Notes: generated by a model not told the origin, from the letters alone. Numbered from the stretch's first letter, positions 22,195 to 35,689 are shown. The stretch is 64,000 nt of DNA from Calendula officinalis (GCA_963853835.1 OY970830.1:32077966-32141965), one strand, 5' to 3'. Numbers and translations: made by a program.

Positions 22195-24685
22195 TCAGGC
22201 AGCAGATTCGGTTGTTTCAGGAACGAAGGCACCATTTGCATTTGATTCTTCATCATCTGATTTCAACTGATGAGACACGTCATCTATTGCATCGTTCAAC
22301 TGTGCTATTTTCTCTGTCAATTTCTTGCGTGTTTTCTGAATAAAAAAACAAAAAATAAATATTACATTTTAGCCCTTAAACTTTTTTAAATGTTCCCAGT
22401 TACAACCTCGTTTTACTTTTTTTAGCTTTTGTTGAACTCATGAATGCATGATAGGTATTGTCGATGGCAGATGATAGATTTTTTTTTTAATTTTTTTGGA
22501 ACGACAAATCCTAATCTACACCTAAACCTTATTATATGTTCACAATTATCACCTAATTTAACTTTTTTGGCCTTTTCTGTTTATAGGTGTGCTGTGGAGC
22601 AATTGCCCGGTGTAAAAAACAATTTTACATTTTGGCCCTTGAACTTTTTTATATGTCACAAGTACCCCCCTCAATTAACATTTTTTTGTCTTTGTGGCAC
22701 CAATGATAGATTGATAGGTGCTTCACCAACATGTATCATTTACCTGATGAGGAAATGATAAGTGTTTAAGTGTGGCGCAGTGTAAAAAAAGTTACAATTT
22801 AGCCCTTGAATTTTTTTAAATGTTCACAAGAACCCCTTATTCAACTTCTTTTTGGCATTTAAAGAATCAAGATAATTATTTAGTTCTAATAAAAGAATCA
22901 GCAACGAAATATGAAGAAAACAAACGTACCTCCAAAGCTTTTTCTTCATTGTAAATGAAAGTGGGTAGCTTCTTTAGCAACTCCTTTTTGTCAGCTCCAG
23001 TTAGTGCCTTGCTAATCTGGTTAAAATCAAAATTACTATTCATTATTTTATTAAATATAAAAAAAGCCAACAAATCTTTATATGTATAGATTAGAGTTGT
23101 GAATTTCAACACATTTACTTATGAACGGGTTAACTAAAATTAAGGGCTAATTGGGTCAATGGTTGCTAAATTGATTAATTTTAAAAAAGTTCAATAATTA
23201 TTGTAATAAACTAATAATACGGTTTCGTTAATCATACTTAATAGTCAACAAATTAATTAATTATAGAAAATTGAATAAATGGTTAGTGACCCGCACTAAA
23301 AATGTTTTGACCCGTTACCCGACCCAATTATGGAATTGATAACCGGATGGTGTAGTAATGTAACCTGAGGTGCATACACACAACCAAGTGTGCCAACAAT
23401 TAATCCTCCAAGAACAAAGCCACCAACAAAAGCACTCCCGTTGCTCGATCTTTCATCATTACTGGAGATAAAAATAATAATAATGATAATGATAATTTAC
23501 TTGTACAAACTGTTATCAACATGCTTATGATGGGTTGTTATAACACATAGATTTGAAGAGAAAACTAATAATAACTATCTAGTCGATAAAATGACATATT
23601 TACATGCATAACTTATGGCATTTATTCTCTTATTTTGACTAAAATAACAACAACGTACTTTTACATTTGTCCATGTCTAGTTATATCTTATTTGTACAAA
23701 AGATGTTATCATATCTCATTTGGGTGATAACCAAATGACCCAAATAGGACAAAAGAAAATGACATGTCATTTGCCACCTCATCAGGTTGTCGAATGATCC
23801 AAACAGGATACAAAGACGTCTTTTATTGTACAATAATTAAACATGGACAAATAATGTAAAAGTATGTTCTTTTAAATGTAGAAAAAATAGATGTATAGTC
23901 TTCCAAAAGATTCATTGGTGTCAAACATTATTTACAACTATGTATCTTGTCAAATGTGACAATGTTTTGGGACATAGAAAACTTCAAACACACATCCATC
24001 ACCATTACCTGTATCTAGCTTGAACAGAGAGCGTTCTTTTAGACGTGCATAGCTGTACATTTTGTCCAAACAGCAATTTGGTTGACTGGTCAAACGAGGA
24101 ACCTAACACCAAGAATCCAAGATTAAATTCTTAATAAAATTTCCCAACAATTTTTTTTAATCATCTCATTTTATTGAATAATCCATATAAGCAGTTATTA
24201 ATTGTTTCATTTTTACAATTAAGCAACCTCACTTTCTTGTAGATAAACATAAATTGTTTCCCAAACACTCCCTTAGATGATTGGGAATTTGGGATAGCTG
24301 CAAAACTGATTATAGCAACTCCTGTCCTGTTTGTATTATTTGGTAATGATTATTCATTTTTTTATTTCTACAGACAAATTAAATGTTTATAAATGAAAAT
24401 TTAACTAGCTATCACTAACTTCAATCGATTAGAATTTGAATCTTGAAGTCCAAAATGATCATTTAGCTTCTACATACAAAAAAACTGAAAAATAAACCCT
24501 AGTTTGCAAATTTGGGAGTGATACAGTAGCTACGAACATAATGTTAGGGTTTACAACCTCTGACAATACATGAAATTGATCCATAAATCATAAACTACTA
24601 CATGAAATTGATCAAATATGAGTAGAACAATACCAGATGATAATTGATTTTGGGGTAAAATCAAGGAATTTGATAATGCAGCCAT
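22195..24685 (-). CDS. Small chloroplast envelope/thylakoid membrane protein, At1g42960-like
   Basis: Five exons: 24634-24685, 24009-24102, 23365-23461, 22930-23016 and 22195-22335. They join to 156 residues with a TGA stop. The N-terminus (MAALSNSLILPQ...) is Ser-rich and acid-poor, like a transit peptide. Residues about 58-77 form one glycine-rich membrane span (AFVGGFVLGGLIVGTLGCVY). The C-terminal half is charged and probably helical (KALTGADKKELLKKLP, then KTRKKLTEKIAQLNDAIDDV), ending in an acidic tail. The layout resembles the uncharacterised Arabidopsis protein At1g42960, reported in the chloroplast inner envelope; this is from memory. Function unknown. A (GA)n tract upstream (24719-24752) lies in the probable leader. 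Confidence 0.85.
22340..22870. repeat. Degenerate direct repeats in intron 4
   Basis: At least three copies of a word like TTTGGCCCTTGAACTTTTTT, each followed by an ATGTTCACAAGTACCCC-type word, occur at about 22362, 22617 and 22790. A weaker version lies at about 22500. They may be fragments of a MULE-type MITE. Confidence 0.5.
23656..23864. mobile_element. MITE-like inverted-repeat element in intron 2
   Basis: Imperfect terminal inverted repeats, TACTTTTACATTTGTCCATG on the left against TACTTTTACATTATTTGTCC read from the right, about 209 bp apart. A target duplication is not clear, so the superfamily is undetermined. Confidence 0.5.
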
Positions 24686-24717
24686 GGCTTCCGATTTGCA
24701 GTTGAGATCGCCGATGT

Positions 24718-24718
<1 letters not shown>

Positions 24719-24752
<34 letters not shown>
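24719..24752. repeat. (GA)n microsatellite in the leader of the chloroplast membrane protein gene
   Basis: A GA run followed by GGGGGGG; read on the gene strand it is CT-rich, as is common in plant 5' leaders. Confidence 0.9.
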
Positions 24753-24758
<6 letters not shown>

Positions 24759-24859
24759 AGTGATAATCGATGAGAAGGTGGTGACGGTTATTGCTATTAT
24801 TAGTTAATTTTTTGATCGATGATATCAATGCTAACAAACATTGTTAACAACAAGCATTG

Positions 24860-25502
24860 TAAGGTCCGCACGTTGTTGCGGCGGACCTACTTTGTTTTCA
24901 TTTTTGCACAATTTTTAATATATCCATATGTATAAAAGTAATAACAAATGGTAAAAAAGGTAGTAAAAAGCGACACCCAAAAAAAACAATTTGAGCTTTG
25001 TAATTTTAGGTACTTGAACTGTGTGGAGTCATTTGGGACGAATCTATTAAAGATGCACTTGTAATTTCAAAGATGACAACAAATTGTTACGATTAAATAA
25101 ATTGCTTAATATGGTATTTTAAATATAAAAACTGGAGGTAACCCTTATAGTGTCTTCATATAGAAAGTATAAAAAAAGGATAACAAAAAATCCATAGAAG
25201 AGATTTGAACATGGCTATGCTTGATTAAAGGACAAAGACATTACCAACTCACCCACTCACATTTTCAGTAATAATTTCCATGTGCTAACTTAAATATAGA
25301 AAATATTTGTTTTATAAAATCCTTATGAACAGTGTTTTGTGTATGAGAATTGTATTATAGGTGAATGATAGAAATTGCCCAAAATTCAAACCAACCAAAA
25401 ATTGATCGACACAATCTAATGTCTTTATTTCATTTTCTTCTACTAACTTTAATGACTTGTACTTGGATTGAAAAAATAAATACGAGTAAAATATTATTTT
25501 TA
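24860..25502. other. Intergenic with a SINE-like piece
   Basis: A GC-rich hairpin (GGTCCGC...GCGGCGGACC) lies at about 24861-24887. On the minus strand around 25195-25260, a GAGTTGGTAATG word (box-A-like) and GTTCAAATCTC (box-B-like) are spaced as in tRNA-derived SINEs. No gene seen. Confidence 0.4.
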
Positions 25503-25512
25503 TAGTTTTATT

Positions 25513-26468
25513 GAGTTGTCTTCAAGGAAGTTCAAAGGTTTTGTATAGTCCCAAGGGACAAATTCTAGCAATTGGATCAAAATGATCAAGATCAAATCCC
25601 TTAGTCACAGCCACCTACAACCACCGCCGGTCGCCGCCTCCGGCCGCCGCCCGTCCGCCGCCGGTGGCCGGCGGCAATGATGGTGGCTGACAGTGAAGGT
25701 GCTGGTGGTAATGAGGGTGGTGGTGGTATGTATTGAAACACATGTGCTTCACTAAAACACAGTTGTTCCAAAATACAAATAAGCATATTACTTCGAAGCA
25801 CATGTGTTTCAAGTTACGAAACACATGTGTTTCAAGTCACTAAAAACATGAGTTTCTAAAACACAAGGGAGCATGCAAAGCACATGTGTTTCAAGTCACG
25901 AAACACATGTGCTTGGTTGTACATATACACTCCTTTATTTTCAAAAGAATTGTTATTAGTGAAGCACATGTGCTTCTAGCTTACAAACACATGTGCTTCA
26001 TTACTTGAAACACATGTGCTTGGCTGTACATATACACTTCTTTATTTTCAAAACTACTGTTATTAGTGAAACACATGTGCTTCTAGTAACGAAACACATG
26101 TGTTTCAAGTCATGAAACACATGTGCTTGGCTGTACATATACACTCTTTTATTTTCAAAACAACTGTTATTTGGTGAAACACATGTGTTTCAAGTCACTA
26201 AAACATTAGTTCATAAAACACAGGGGAGCATACGAAGCACATGTGTTTCAAGTCACGACCACCACCGCCGGTCACCACCTCCGGCCGCCGCCGCCGCCGC
26301 CCATCGCCGCCGCCGCCCGCCGGAGTTGGGTGGGGTATTGATGTATTGAAGCACATGTGTTTGTATGGTTTGAATGTTGATCTTGACTTTTGAGTTTTGC
26401 TTGATCTAATGGCTATTAATTGTCCCTTGGGACTAGCTAAAATCCTTGGACTACCTTGAACATTTACC
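25513..26468. mobile_element. MULE-like element with CACATGTG palindrome array, copy 1 (956 bp)
   Basis: Flanked by a perfect 10-bp duplication TAGTTTTATT (25503-25512 and 26469-26478). The ends GAGTTGTC and GGTAAATG (read inward) lead into imperfect inverted repeats of about 60-75 bp sharing TAGTCCCAAGGGA. Inside are two direct CGG/CCG-rich blocks (about 25617-25675 and 26265-26325) and 14 CACATGTG palindromes, most within GAAACACATGTGCTTC-like words. No transposase, so non-autonomous. The duplication length fits Mutator-like elements. Confidence 0.85.
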
Positions 26469-26478
26469 TAGTTTTATT

Positions 26479-29400
26479 TACAATAAAGTTTTGTTAATGA
26501 CAACCCTTACTAATATTATTTTGTTAAGAGCTAGTTACATACACTTTGTACTTTTATTAGTAGGGAAATGATTCCTAAAATGAAGAGGACAATTATTAAC
26601 TATCATACAAATTTTGATGCATGTCTTAGCTTTTTGTTGACAACTCTAAGGGCTGCCAATAAGAAGTTATATTAATGTACAGACAGCCCCTGAATTTTAG
26701 GATCACCATTTAATCAATGAACATAAAAACCTTTTATACATGTTAAAAGATAGCATTTAAGACTATATTAACAAAACCCTTTTAACTTAACATTTACGTA
26801 TGATTTTTGGTCTTCTACCCCCGTATTTATAACTTAGTGGTCAGTGACACGCAATCCTAAGCGAGGGGGTTTTTTAAGCTGAAGATTTAAGGTTTAAATC
26901 TCAAGCCTCAACTCTGAACTACATGTCATTGGTATGTAGTTAACGTAATTTGAACTTTTTAGGTTGATTAAATGATGGAACTTGTGGGAGCCACGAGATC
27001 AGCTGTTTAGATCAATAAAATTTAAGAGTCAATTTTCATAAAAGCTCCATATATGTATAATATGTTTGTAGGCCACTTAAATAAAAACAAACTCAATAAA
27101 ATATTGAAAAGTACGAGCTAAATGCCCCAAATGGAAAAAATGGACATATCAATTGGAAATTGGCATGACACACTTTAATTTGGCATAATTTGAAAAAAAA
27201 GATATTAGAATTCTCATTTATAAGATTTGTTCATGACAAAAAATTGATTGGACCAACCGTCCCTTGATGAGGATTACCCTATTGTCGCTCTTCAAAAAAA
27301 AATTTCCCTTTCTTTTCTTAAGGTTTGTTACACCACCACACTGGTAAGACTTTGCTCTAGAGGCTACCACGTGAAGCTGCTTGCGCCGAGGTTACTTATT
27401 TTTTTTTTTTTTGTGTGTGTGTAGTGTGAGTGAGATGATAATTTGGTGGGTACCAAAAGTATGTTTTAGCAAATAGTATTTGTGAGTGTGAATGTAAAAT
27501 AATACATGTTGAAGTAATGCTGAAATGTGTGTTTGGCTTGAATCATTACACCCTCTAAGATATGGTCATGTATTTGGTAATATTAGTTCCGTATTTTGCT
27601 TGTCATATGAGATGCATGATACACCTCCTCTTGACATGGTTTTCATGTTTTCCCAATTTCGTTGGCATGTGATACGTCCCCTTGATATTTGTAACTTTAT
27701 ACTTATAAACCTATATATTATCTTTAAGGGTTATGCTACCCTACTAACAGTCTAACGCCCTTGAAATATAATCCGAATTATTAAGATAAATTATGTGTCA
27801 ATTGTATCCCTCAGTTACTACATAACATGGTCTCATGATGTTCAACAAAACACTAAACGCTTTAGAAATTTGTAGTTTTCTGAAAAGGGGGAAATTGCTA
27901 AGAAATGTATAATTAAAAAAATCTATTAAAAAGGTAAAGTAAAATACCCCATCTAAATAGGAATGTAGAATTCAAAATTAGTAAAAAGGGTCCATATTTT
28001 GTAACTTGTTTTAACAAATCCTAACTAGTTGTAGCCTATCTCATCCTCACCACCACCATAACTACATATTTCCACCACCATAACCGTTGGAGCCCCACAG
28101 GGCATAGCCACCATTACCTGTATCACTGTAGATTTTCATTGGATATAATTACTCATATTAGCTATGCAACTCGACCACCGTTAACGGCCTTTTCGGTTGC
28201 AAAATGACTCTCATAACTTAAGTTGAGGATCTTCGTTTAACCGTTGAGAGAAGGAATAATATGGCGGGCCAAAATTATTTTATTTGTGTGTATGTTATGG
28301 TATAAATGTATAAAAAGTAAATAATGTGTGACTCATAAATATTTAGTGATTAGTTATTGTTGGTAATGTTCAGTATGTTTTGATGTATACAGATATGGTG
28401 TTGAGTTGACAGTAACTAACTAACTTGTCAGCTTTAACAAACTATTGAGAGTTCTCTTATGATACTTGTTTATAAATACAAAATTTGTTTAATAACGGTG
28501 AGGTATGTCCGCACTCCGCAGCGGATTTGCAAAGATACAAATTATATTTATAAACCAACATATTAATAGTACTACATAAAATACTAGTTTATAAAAAAAA
28601 CACAATTTAAAAAAAATATTTATCAAGTGTAGATGAATAGCTAACTCTATAATCGAGTTAACTCAGTTCCGTTGCACATAGCTCAAATAATAATAAATGT
28701 TAACAAATTATCTTAAAATCAAAGAAACATACGGTGTATGATTTATTCATATGTTATGATAACTAATATGGAAGTTTGAAATATAAAATAATAATGATTG
28801 AGTGACGTGAAAGGTTCAAAATGAAATCAACAGTTGCTGAAAAGCAACTTTAAATTTATATACAATTTTCAACTTTTGAGCAACAATCCTTTGTACTTCA
28901 TGTTTATAGAGTAATGTATTTCTTTATACATGGTCTTCCTACTAATATGTCTACCTATTTGATCATGAGAATTGTCAAAATCAAGGGATGATATAAGGAA
29001 AGATAATTAGTGGATTACACACGTCAAATTTAAAAGTGAGTAGAAATATGGATATAAAGAAAATATAAGAATGAAATATCATTTATAATGTTTATATACT
29101 CTAAATTAAAAATCACAATAAAATCAATAATATAGTCAGCTTAGGAATCCAACATAAAATCAAACCAATTGAAATTTGAAATATAACCTCACAAATTTAA
29201 CATGTATCAAACCTCATTATAATTATATTTGCGTTTTAATTTAGAATTCGATCTCAACTTAATAAACAGTTAAACACATTATAATTATAGGTAAATGTTG
29301 AAGGTAGTCTTTAATTTTTATTTAGTTATAATTAACAAATCTCAACCATTGATCAAATATATAATGGTCTAAGATTAAAATGAAGTAACATATTTTATAC

Positions 29401-30340
29401 ATAAAGGATATTTAAGCACGTTTGGATGTGTTTTTCAAAAAGTGTTATTAGTTTATTGGCTTTTTGAAAAGGAATTTTGAAAAGTAAAGAGTCTCTTACT
29501 TCTTGAAATCTCCTTTTTGAAGCCCTTACCAAAACAACTTATTAACTTCTTGATAAGTCAATAAGTCAATTACATCTTTTATTTTATTTTTTATTTGTTA
29601 TTATTTATTAATTATATTTTATTAAAAAACAATAACATGTGATTTTTTTGTATAATCATATTTGATTAAATATTATATAATGCTTTTATACAATTACATG
29701 TGATCAAGTATGTAATAACACGTGATTATCAAATGATGTATTTTTAACGAATTCATAATTGTAATTTTAATTATATCAGTAAAATATATAAAATCTCAAG
29801 AACACAAAGCCGGCCAGAAGGACACTTTGTGTGCAGTGTGACTTGGTCGGTCCACAATTTCCAGTAAAATAAGTGGAGTATAGTAGCTGCATGAACTCAC
29901 AGTTGATTTCGAAATCAAATTCACATTTTTAATAATTTTATATTTATTATTGTTATGTTATGTTATTATTATTATAATTAGGGCAGTTGTGGATCATACA
30001 GTTTTTTACTTCAATCATACCAAACACAAACCCTAACTTCTATTTTCTTCTTGTTCTTCTTCCACGTTTCATTGACCGATTACAACACATTCTCCATTTC
30101 ACAGTTAACAAACCCTAGAATTTCGGAAATCGAAGTGAAGTCGAGTTTGTTTGGGTGTTTAACATCTGATTCACGGTTAATCATCTTATATAGCTACATT
30201 GTACTCGAATTTCTTTCCAATTATTGACGTAATTTTCGGAATGAAGAACTGAATTGAGAGCACACAGTAGTTGTGTGTTTTAATTCTTATGGTGAAATTG
30301 ACTTCAATTTGAGGGTTTTTTAGTTTTTAATTTATTAATT
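26479..30340. other. Intergenic, no gene seen
   Basis: AT-rich 3.9 kb between the palindrome element and the palmitoyltransferase gene. A SINE-like head is possible at 26832-26930 (TAGTGGTCAGTGA as box A, AGGTTTAAATCTC as box B). A GC hairpin with GTCCGC...GCGGAT lies at about 28508-28530. The last 300 bp must contain the promoter and leader of the following gene. Confidence 0.4.
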
Positions 30341-32133
30341 ATGGCTAGGCGACATGGATGGGAACTTCCTGCTCACACTTTCCAGGTATATTTTTTGTGC
30401 TTAATTTGCTACTTTGATCTAACTATTTTGCTAAAAATTATGTCTAATCATGGTTATTAGTTAGAGTTATGGTCAGGTATCCACAAAAACCCGCCAAATG
30501 TAGATACTCTAATGAGATTTGGGTGCCAATTTGACCAGCAGTTGACACTTTCTAACCACAAAAATAGTCCTTTTCAGTTTTTCTGGCATTTTAAAATCAT
30601 CTAAGCTTGCATAGGGTTAGCATTTTGTTCACTAAACACAGTTTACAACCATGAGTGGAATGTAGACTCTAGTAATATATTTTTGACCTAATTTTAAGTT
30701 GTAATTTTTGTGCATATGAATATGATATTTCTAGCATGTATTTTATCCATTTGCAGGTTGTGGCTATTACAGTATACTTCTTACTATCAGTTGCATTTTA
30801 CGCATTTTTCTCACCTTTTCTTGGAAAGGATGTCTATGAACATATCGCCATTGGTGTCTATTCCTTCTTGGTAAATGACCTTTTTGCCCTTCAAATCATC
30901 AATTATATATCTAGATGTATTTATTGGCAAACCACTATGTTTCAGGCTCTCTGTGTATTCATTCTTTATGTAAGATGCACAGCTATTGATCCTGCTGATC
31001 CCGGGATTCTAGTTGAACCAGACAGGGCATCACCTTATAGATCACATAATGGTACAGAAATTCCTGGTTAGTGATTCAGTTAATAAACCGAAACGGGCCA
31101 AATGGGTAAAAAAATTGCCCCAAAGTGTATTTTGATGCTTACAACCTCCTAAATTGATTTATTTTGAAAAATTAGATCGTTATTTTAATAGTATAGTTTT
31201 GTAATTTTCATGTTTAATACATTAGTTATTTGAAAAGTTAATAGAAAAGGACAAAGAATGCTGGTGGGTCACCCCAACCTGACCTATAATGAAAACAATA
31301 TTAGTTTTGGCACCTAACCCACCCAACATTTCCATTTTTCAGCCCCTACTTAAAATTAATCAGAAAATCCATAACACCCACATTTACTATATATTAATAA
31401 GAAAAATTAAATATTTGTAAGAAAATTGTTTGTTATATTAACAAGTCAAATACATGTATCCCAACTAATTAGAAAAAAAGAGGGTATTATATTAAATTTT
31501 TAATAAATATATTTTTATTAATTATATTCAGCACGTTTATTTAAAAAATAAAAAATGGACTAAAATCCATTGATGGGTCAATCCAACGCGACCCAGCCCG
31601 TTTTGACCCGAACCTGTTCTAACCAACCTATTACCAACCCGCTTGCCCCGCCTGTTTTGCTACCTCTGTTATCACGTGAAGCTTTTATTTAAGAATAATG
31701 TGTATTTGTATCAGGAAATGGATCATCTGTTGGAGAACCAAGCAAATTAGGGTTGGAAAATGGTGGAATATATGATAATAGTAGTTCAGGTTGCTGTTCA
31801 AAAATTGGAGGATTATTTTGTGGTTGTATTGTTAAAGAAGATTGTCGAAATGATGAAGTTATGCAACAAACAGGGGATGAAGAAGCTTTATTCTGCACAT
31901 TGTGTAATGCAGAGGTCTAATTATAAACCTACCTGCCCTAATAATTTTCCTTTTTTTATAAATTAATTTAGAGTATTTTACATAAATCGTCCCTGTGGTT
32001 TTTTTTGTTACACAAAACGTCCCTAATTTAGAATATTGTTTTGTATTTCATATAGGTGCGCAAGTATAGCAAACACTGCAGAAGCTGTGATAAATGTGTT
32101 GATGGGTTTGATCATCATTGTCGGGTAAGTTAA

Positions 32134-32165
<32 letters not shown>

Positions 32166-32708
32166 CTCATTTATTTATTCAATCTTCATTTTGTTTTTAT
32201 TGTTACCATTTGATTTATTGTGCAGTGGTTGAACAATTGTGTGGGAAGGAAAAATTACTTTTCATTTGTGTGCCTAATGGCTGTAAGCCTTGTTTGGGTA
32301 AGTTATATAATAATGAATTTGTGGTTTGAATATTTATTTAAATATTAAAATATTTATTTTTTATGATTTCAGCTTAGTTTTGAATGTGGGGTGGGGATTG
32401 CTGTTCTTGTTCGATGTTTTGCTGATAAAAAAGCAACCGAAAGTCAAATTGCTGATAGACTTGGAGATGTTTTTAGCATACCTCCATTTGCAACTATTGT
32501 CGTATGTTTCTTTATTTCTCTTTTTTTTCATAATTAAACGGGTCGAAATTACTTTTTTCCAGTTGGCAATTTGTAAATTATTTTATTTTGTTTTCCCATT
32601 AATATTATTATACCCTAATTTCAGGCTATATGTACTGCTGTTTCATTACTTGCCACCATTCCTCTAGGAGAACTCTTCTTTTTTCACATAATCCTTATTC
32701 GAAAGGTT

Positions 32709-32763
<55 letters not shown>

Positions 32764-33683
32764 GTATATAAATATAATTGATAAATATGGTGTATGATGC
32801 AGGGGATTACAACATATGAGTTTGTAGTTGCAATGAGGACTCAAAGTGAACCAGCGGGCCCGTCAATAGACGGGCTGGATCAACAAAGCCTTCAGTCTTC
32901 TCCTACAAGCTCTGCTATAACTGCCATTAGTGGTCGAAGCTCACACGGGCTGGGCTTAGCTTTGCAACATAAAGGTGCTTGGTGCACTCCTCCCAGAATC
33001 TTCATGGACCAACAAGTAACCATCTTTTAATATCCAAAATTACCTCTTTGCCCTTTATACCTAATTTTGACTTTTATTGACCATCAGGATGAAGTGATCC
33101 CACATCTAGAACCGGGGCGGTTACCATCAACCATCGACCCGGATGCCCTCCAACAACCCGACAAGGGTAAAAAACCACCACAACGGCCCGTAAGGATAAG
33201 TGCATGGAAGCTAGCAAAACTAGACTCAAATGAAGCAATCAAAGCAGGTGCAAAAGCCCGTGCATCATCCTCTGTGTTACGCCCAATGGGCTCCAAATAC
33301 GATCCTGACCGTTTATCTAGTAGCAATGTGAGCTACAAAAGCAGCCCGAATAGCTCCCATAATCATAAATGGGCTCACTCCAAAAGCCCGTATCCGCCTA
33401 GTCGGGCTAGTCGGGAGGATATTGAGACGTGTAATCATAGTGTTAGTAATACGAGCAGCCCGTTACCGGGTAGGGACCACTTTAATCCCATGTACAAGTC
33501 CTCAGCCAATCATTCCCCGTGGTCCGAGAACAACGAGCCAATCGGGGCCCCACAGGTAACTTTCGGTCAATAATAATTAAAAACATTTTGGTTTCGGTTA
33601 AGGTCGGTTCTGTTTGGTTAACATTCCAGAACGGTTTGGTTAGTCGGTTATTAACCAAACTTTTGGGTTTAGTCCCAACAAAC

Positions 33684-33767
<84 letters not shown>

Positions 33768-34555
33768 CTTTTTCTTTTGGTTCATAATATATCATTTTGA
33801 TCCCACAAAAAGCATTTTAAGCATTGTTCTGGTTACGAGAAATGGTCAACAGTTAATATGACTTGGTTTTTAGGCAAACCAAACTGAAACTTTCGGTTAT
33901 CCCTAAGACCAAAAATCGAACCATCAATTTTTGCTTTGTTTCGGTTAAAATTACATATTGTGGTATTGTGTGAAATTTTGGGTTTCTTCCCTTTACTTTT
34001 TTATTATACGCATAAATCCCTAATTTTGAACTTGTAACACCTACAATCCCACCAATAATGGTCCATAGAGCGAAAAAAAGACGTTAAGTTAGATGCTATA
34101 AGTTTCAAATTAGGGATTATTGATGCTACAAGTTTCAAAATTAGGGATTTATCCATGAATAAAAAAAAGTCGAGGGACGAAATCCATAATTTCATACAAA
34201 ACCAGATGAATAATTTATGGTTTTGGTTAACAGTTTGGTTTTATGGTCACGGTAGGTAACGATACCACCTCCAGCAAGGAGAAACAATTTGGGTGTTGGT
34301 GAAAGTAGCTCGGTTTATTGGGATCAAGAAGCGGGCCGATTTGTTTCGGGTTCAACACCAAGAAGCACAGCTGGCGGTTCTTCCTCTCAATCTGAGCTTA
34401 CATATACGGGCCACTCAATATTCTTTGGCGGGCCTCTTGTCAGTGGTGGTGGCAGAGGGGCGGGCCCGGTGAGTTATTACCAACAAGGTAGATCACAGAG
34501 AGGAGGGCAGTTACCGGTTTTTCTTCCAACTGACCAAAACCAGCCTCCTAGATGA
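30341..34555 (+). CDS. DHHC-type protein S-acyltransferase (palmitoyltransferase)
   Basis: Eleven exons: 30341-30385, 30757-30870, 30946-31066, 31715-31914, 32056-32124, 32226-32297, 32373-32501, 32625-32705, 32803-33015, 33088-33555 and 34256-34555. They join to 603 residues. It adds palmitate to cysteines of membrane proteins. Two membrane spans near the N-terminus (about 16-36 and 44-65), a DPADPG motif, then the cysteine-rich domain with catalytic DHHC at 179-182 (CRSCDKCVDGFDHHC, then NNCVGRKNY). Two more spans follow (about 196-220 and 248-270). The long Ser/Pro-rich C-terminal tail is typical of the Arabidopsis PAT19-22 group; the start MARRHGWELPAHTFQ recalls PAT21. The last acceptor (before 34256) is the least certain; it preserves the frame. 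Confidence 0.94.
31080..31680. repeat. Dispersed intronic repeat in palmitoyltransferase intron 3
   Basis: Contains the words AAATGGGTAAAAAA, ACAACCTCCTAAATTGATTT and GTTTTGACCCGAACC. The same words recur in introns at 42780-43030, 43748-44077, 44530-44730, 52340-52620 and 23110-23345. Confidence 0.5.
31975..32040. repeat. MULE-end fragment in palmitoyltransferase intron 4
   Basis: CATAAATCGTCCCTGTGG and a following ACAAAACGTCCCTAATTT word resemble the end of the MULE-like element at 55697-57591. Only one end is present. Confidence 0.45.
32708..32764. repeat. Compound microsatellite (TC)n(AC)n(AT)n in intron 8
   Basis: Three successive dinucleotide runs. An (AAT)n tract also lies at 32131-32162 in intron 5. 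Confidence 0.95.
33687..33751. repeat. (TA)n microsatellite in intron 10
   Basis: About 65 bp of TA followed by a T run, inside the 700-bp intron 10. Flanking DNA has many GGTTTCGGTT and AACCAAAC words, like the subterminal arrays of the hAT elements in this window. Confidence 0.95.
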
Positions 34556-35049
34556 CAAGTAACCACATTGTTTATTTATAAATCCAATTTGTTTTTCTTT
34601 GATTTTGTAGAAATTTTTTTAAAAATTCCAGAAATTTTGTCTTATTTCTTGGTTGATATTGTGCACTCGTAATTTTAGATTGTGTTTTTTGTACCTGCTT
34701 CTTTACATGTTTGGTTTTATTAATGTGATGCACATGTTTATATGCATTAATTAACATCAACTTTACATTAAAACTAAAAAAATATTTAACATATTATTTA
34801 AGAATGTGAAATATGAACTTTATTAATATGTAATAAGATTTTATTAGGAAATTTAGATTGAATTAATGCATCTAAAATATGCTAAATGTTAGAAAAACTC
34901 AAATAAGATTATGGTCGTAAAATAGCTAGCCCATTTAATAAATACAACTAATTCGGGTTAACCTTCCCAATCAACTTCCAACCTCTCAAACCTTTTAAAA
35001 ATACAATTACATTATCAAATATTAGAATTTATAAGTCTAAAATCACACA
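34556..35049. other. 3' flank of the palmitoyltransferase gene
   Basis: AT-rich, no second gene seen. Presumably includes the 3' UTR. Confidence 0.5.
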
Positions 35050-35361
35050 CTTCCTCCATTTCAAAATAAGTGATACACTTTCCATTTTAGGGTGTTTCAA
35101 AATAAGTGATACACTTTGAAAACTTACCATATTGGTAAAAGGTAGTGGAGACCACATCCACTAACTATCTCCTTTAATAAAGTGAAAAGACACATTTACC
35201 TTTACTTTTACTTTTAAACATCATTAAATTCACTTTAATCAATATATGTGGGACTCATCATCCACTAACTATCAAATTTAGTCTAATTAACTATCATTAT
35301 CATATGTTGCCTCAATAACCGTGAACTCCAATTTGTATCACTTATTTTGAAATGGAGGAAG
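35050..35361. mobile_element. MITE, 312-bp CTTCCTCC subfamily
   Basis: Inverted ends CTTCCTCCATTTCAAAATAA and its complement, then AAGTGATACACTTT. TA follows the right end; the left flank reads CA. A full relative is at 62655-62968 (314 bp). Confidence 0.8.
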
Positions 35362-35417
35362 TAGTTTCTTTTGTTGACATCTTCATATTATTATCTATTT
35401 ATTATACATCCTAAGTA

Positions 35418-35689
35418 CTTCATCCGTCCCACAAAAAACTTCTCATTTCACTCTAATTTTTTGTCTAACAAAAAACTTCTCATTTCCCATATTTGATGGG
35501 CTCCACACAATAAAAAACTATTATTACTAAAGACCTCACCACTAATATTCACTAACTATCTTTCTCTCTCCAACCCAACCTTATATTTTAATCAAAAGTA
35601 TTATCAATGACCCCACTACTAACTATCACCTAAAAACTTAAAAACTTGTGCAAAAGCCAAATGAGAAGTTTTTTGTGGGACGGATGGAG
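35418..35689. mobile_element. Stowaway-like MITE, 272 bp
   Basis: Inverted ends CTTCATCCGTCCCACAAAAA and its complement are bounded by TA (35416-35417 and 35690-35691). It lies only 56 bp from the preceding MITE. Confidence 0.88.

Noticed and set aside
25735..26360. Regularly repeated short palindromes resembling a CRISPR array
   Set aside because: Plant nuclear context, irregular spacing, similar spacers, and the block sits inside a transposon with target duplications.
29410..29580. Possible MITE with TTTGGATGTG and TTTTTCAAAAAG words
   Set aside because: Inverted halves are loose and I found no target duplication.
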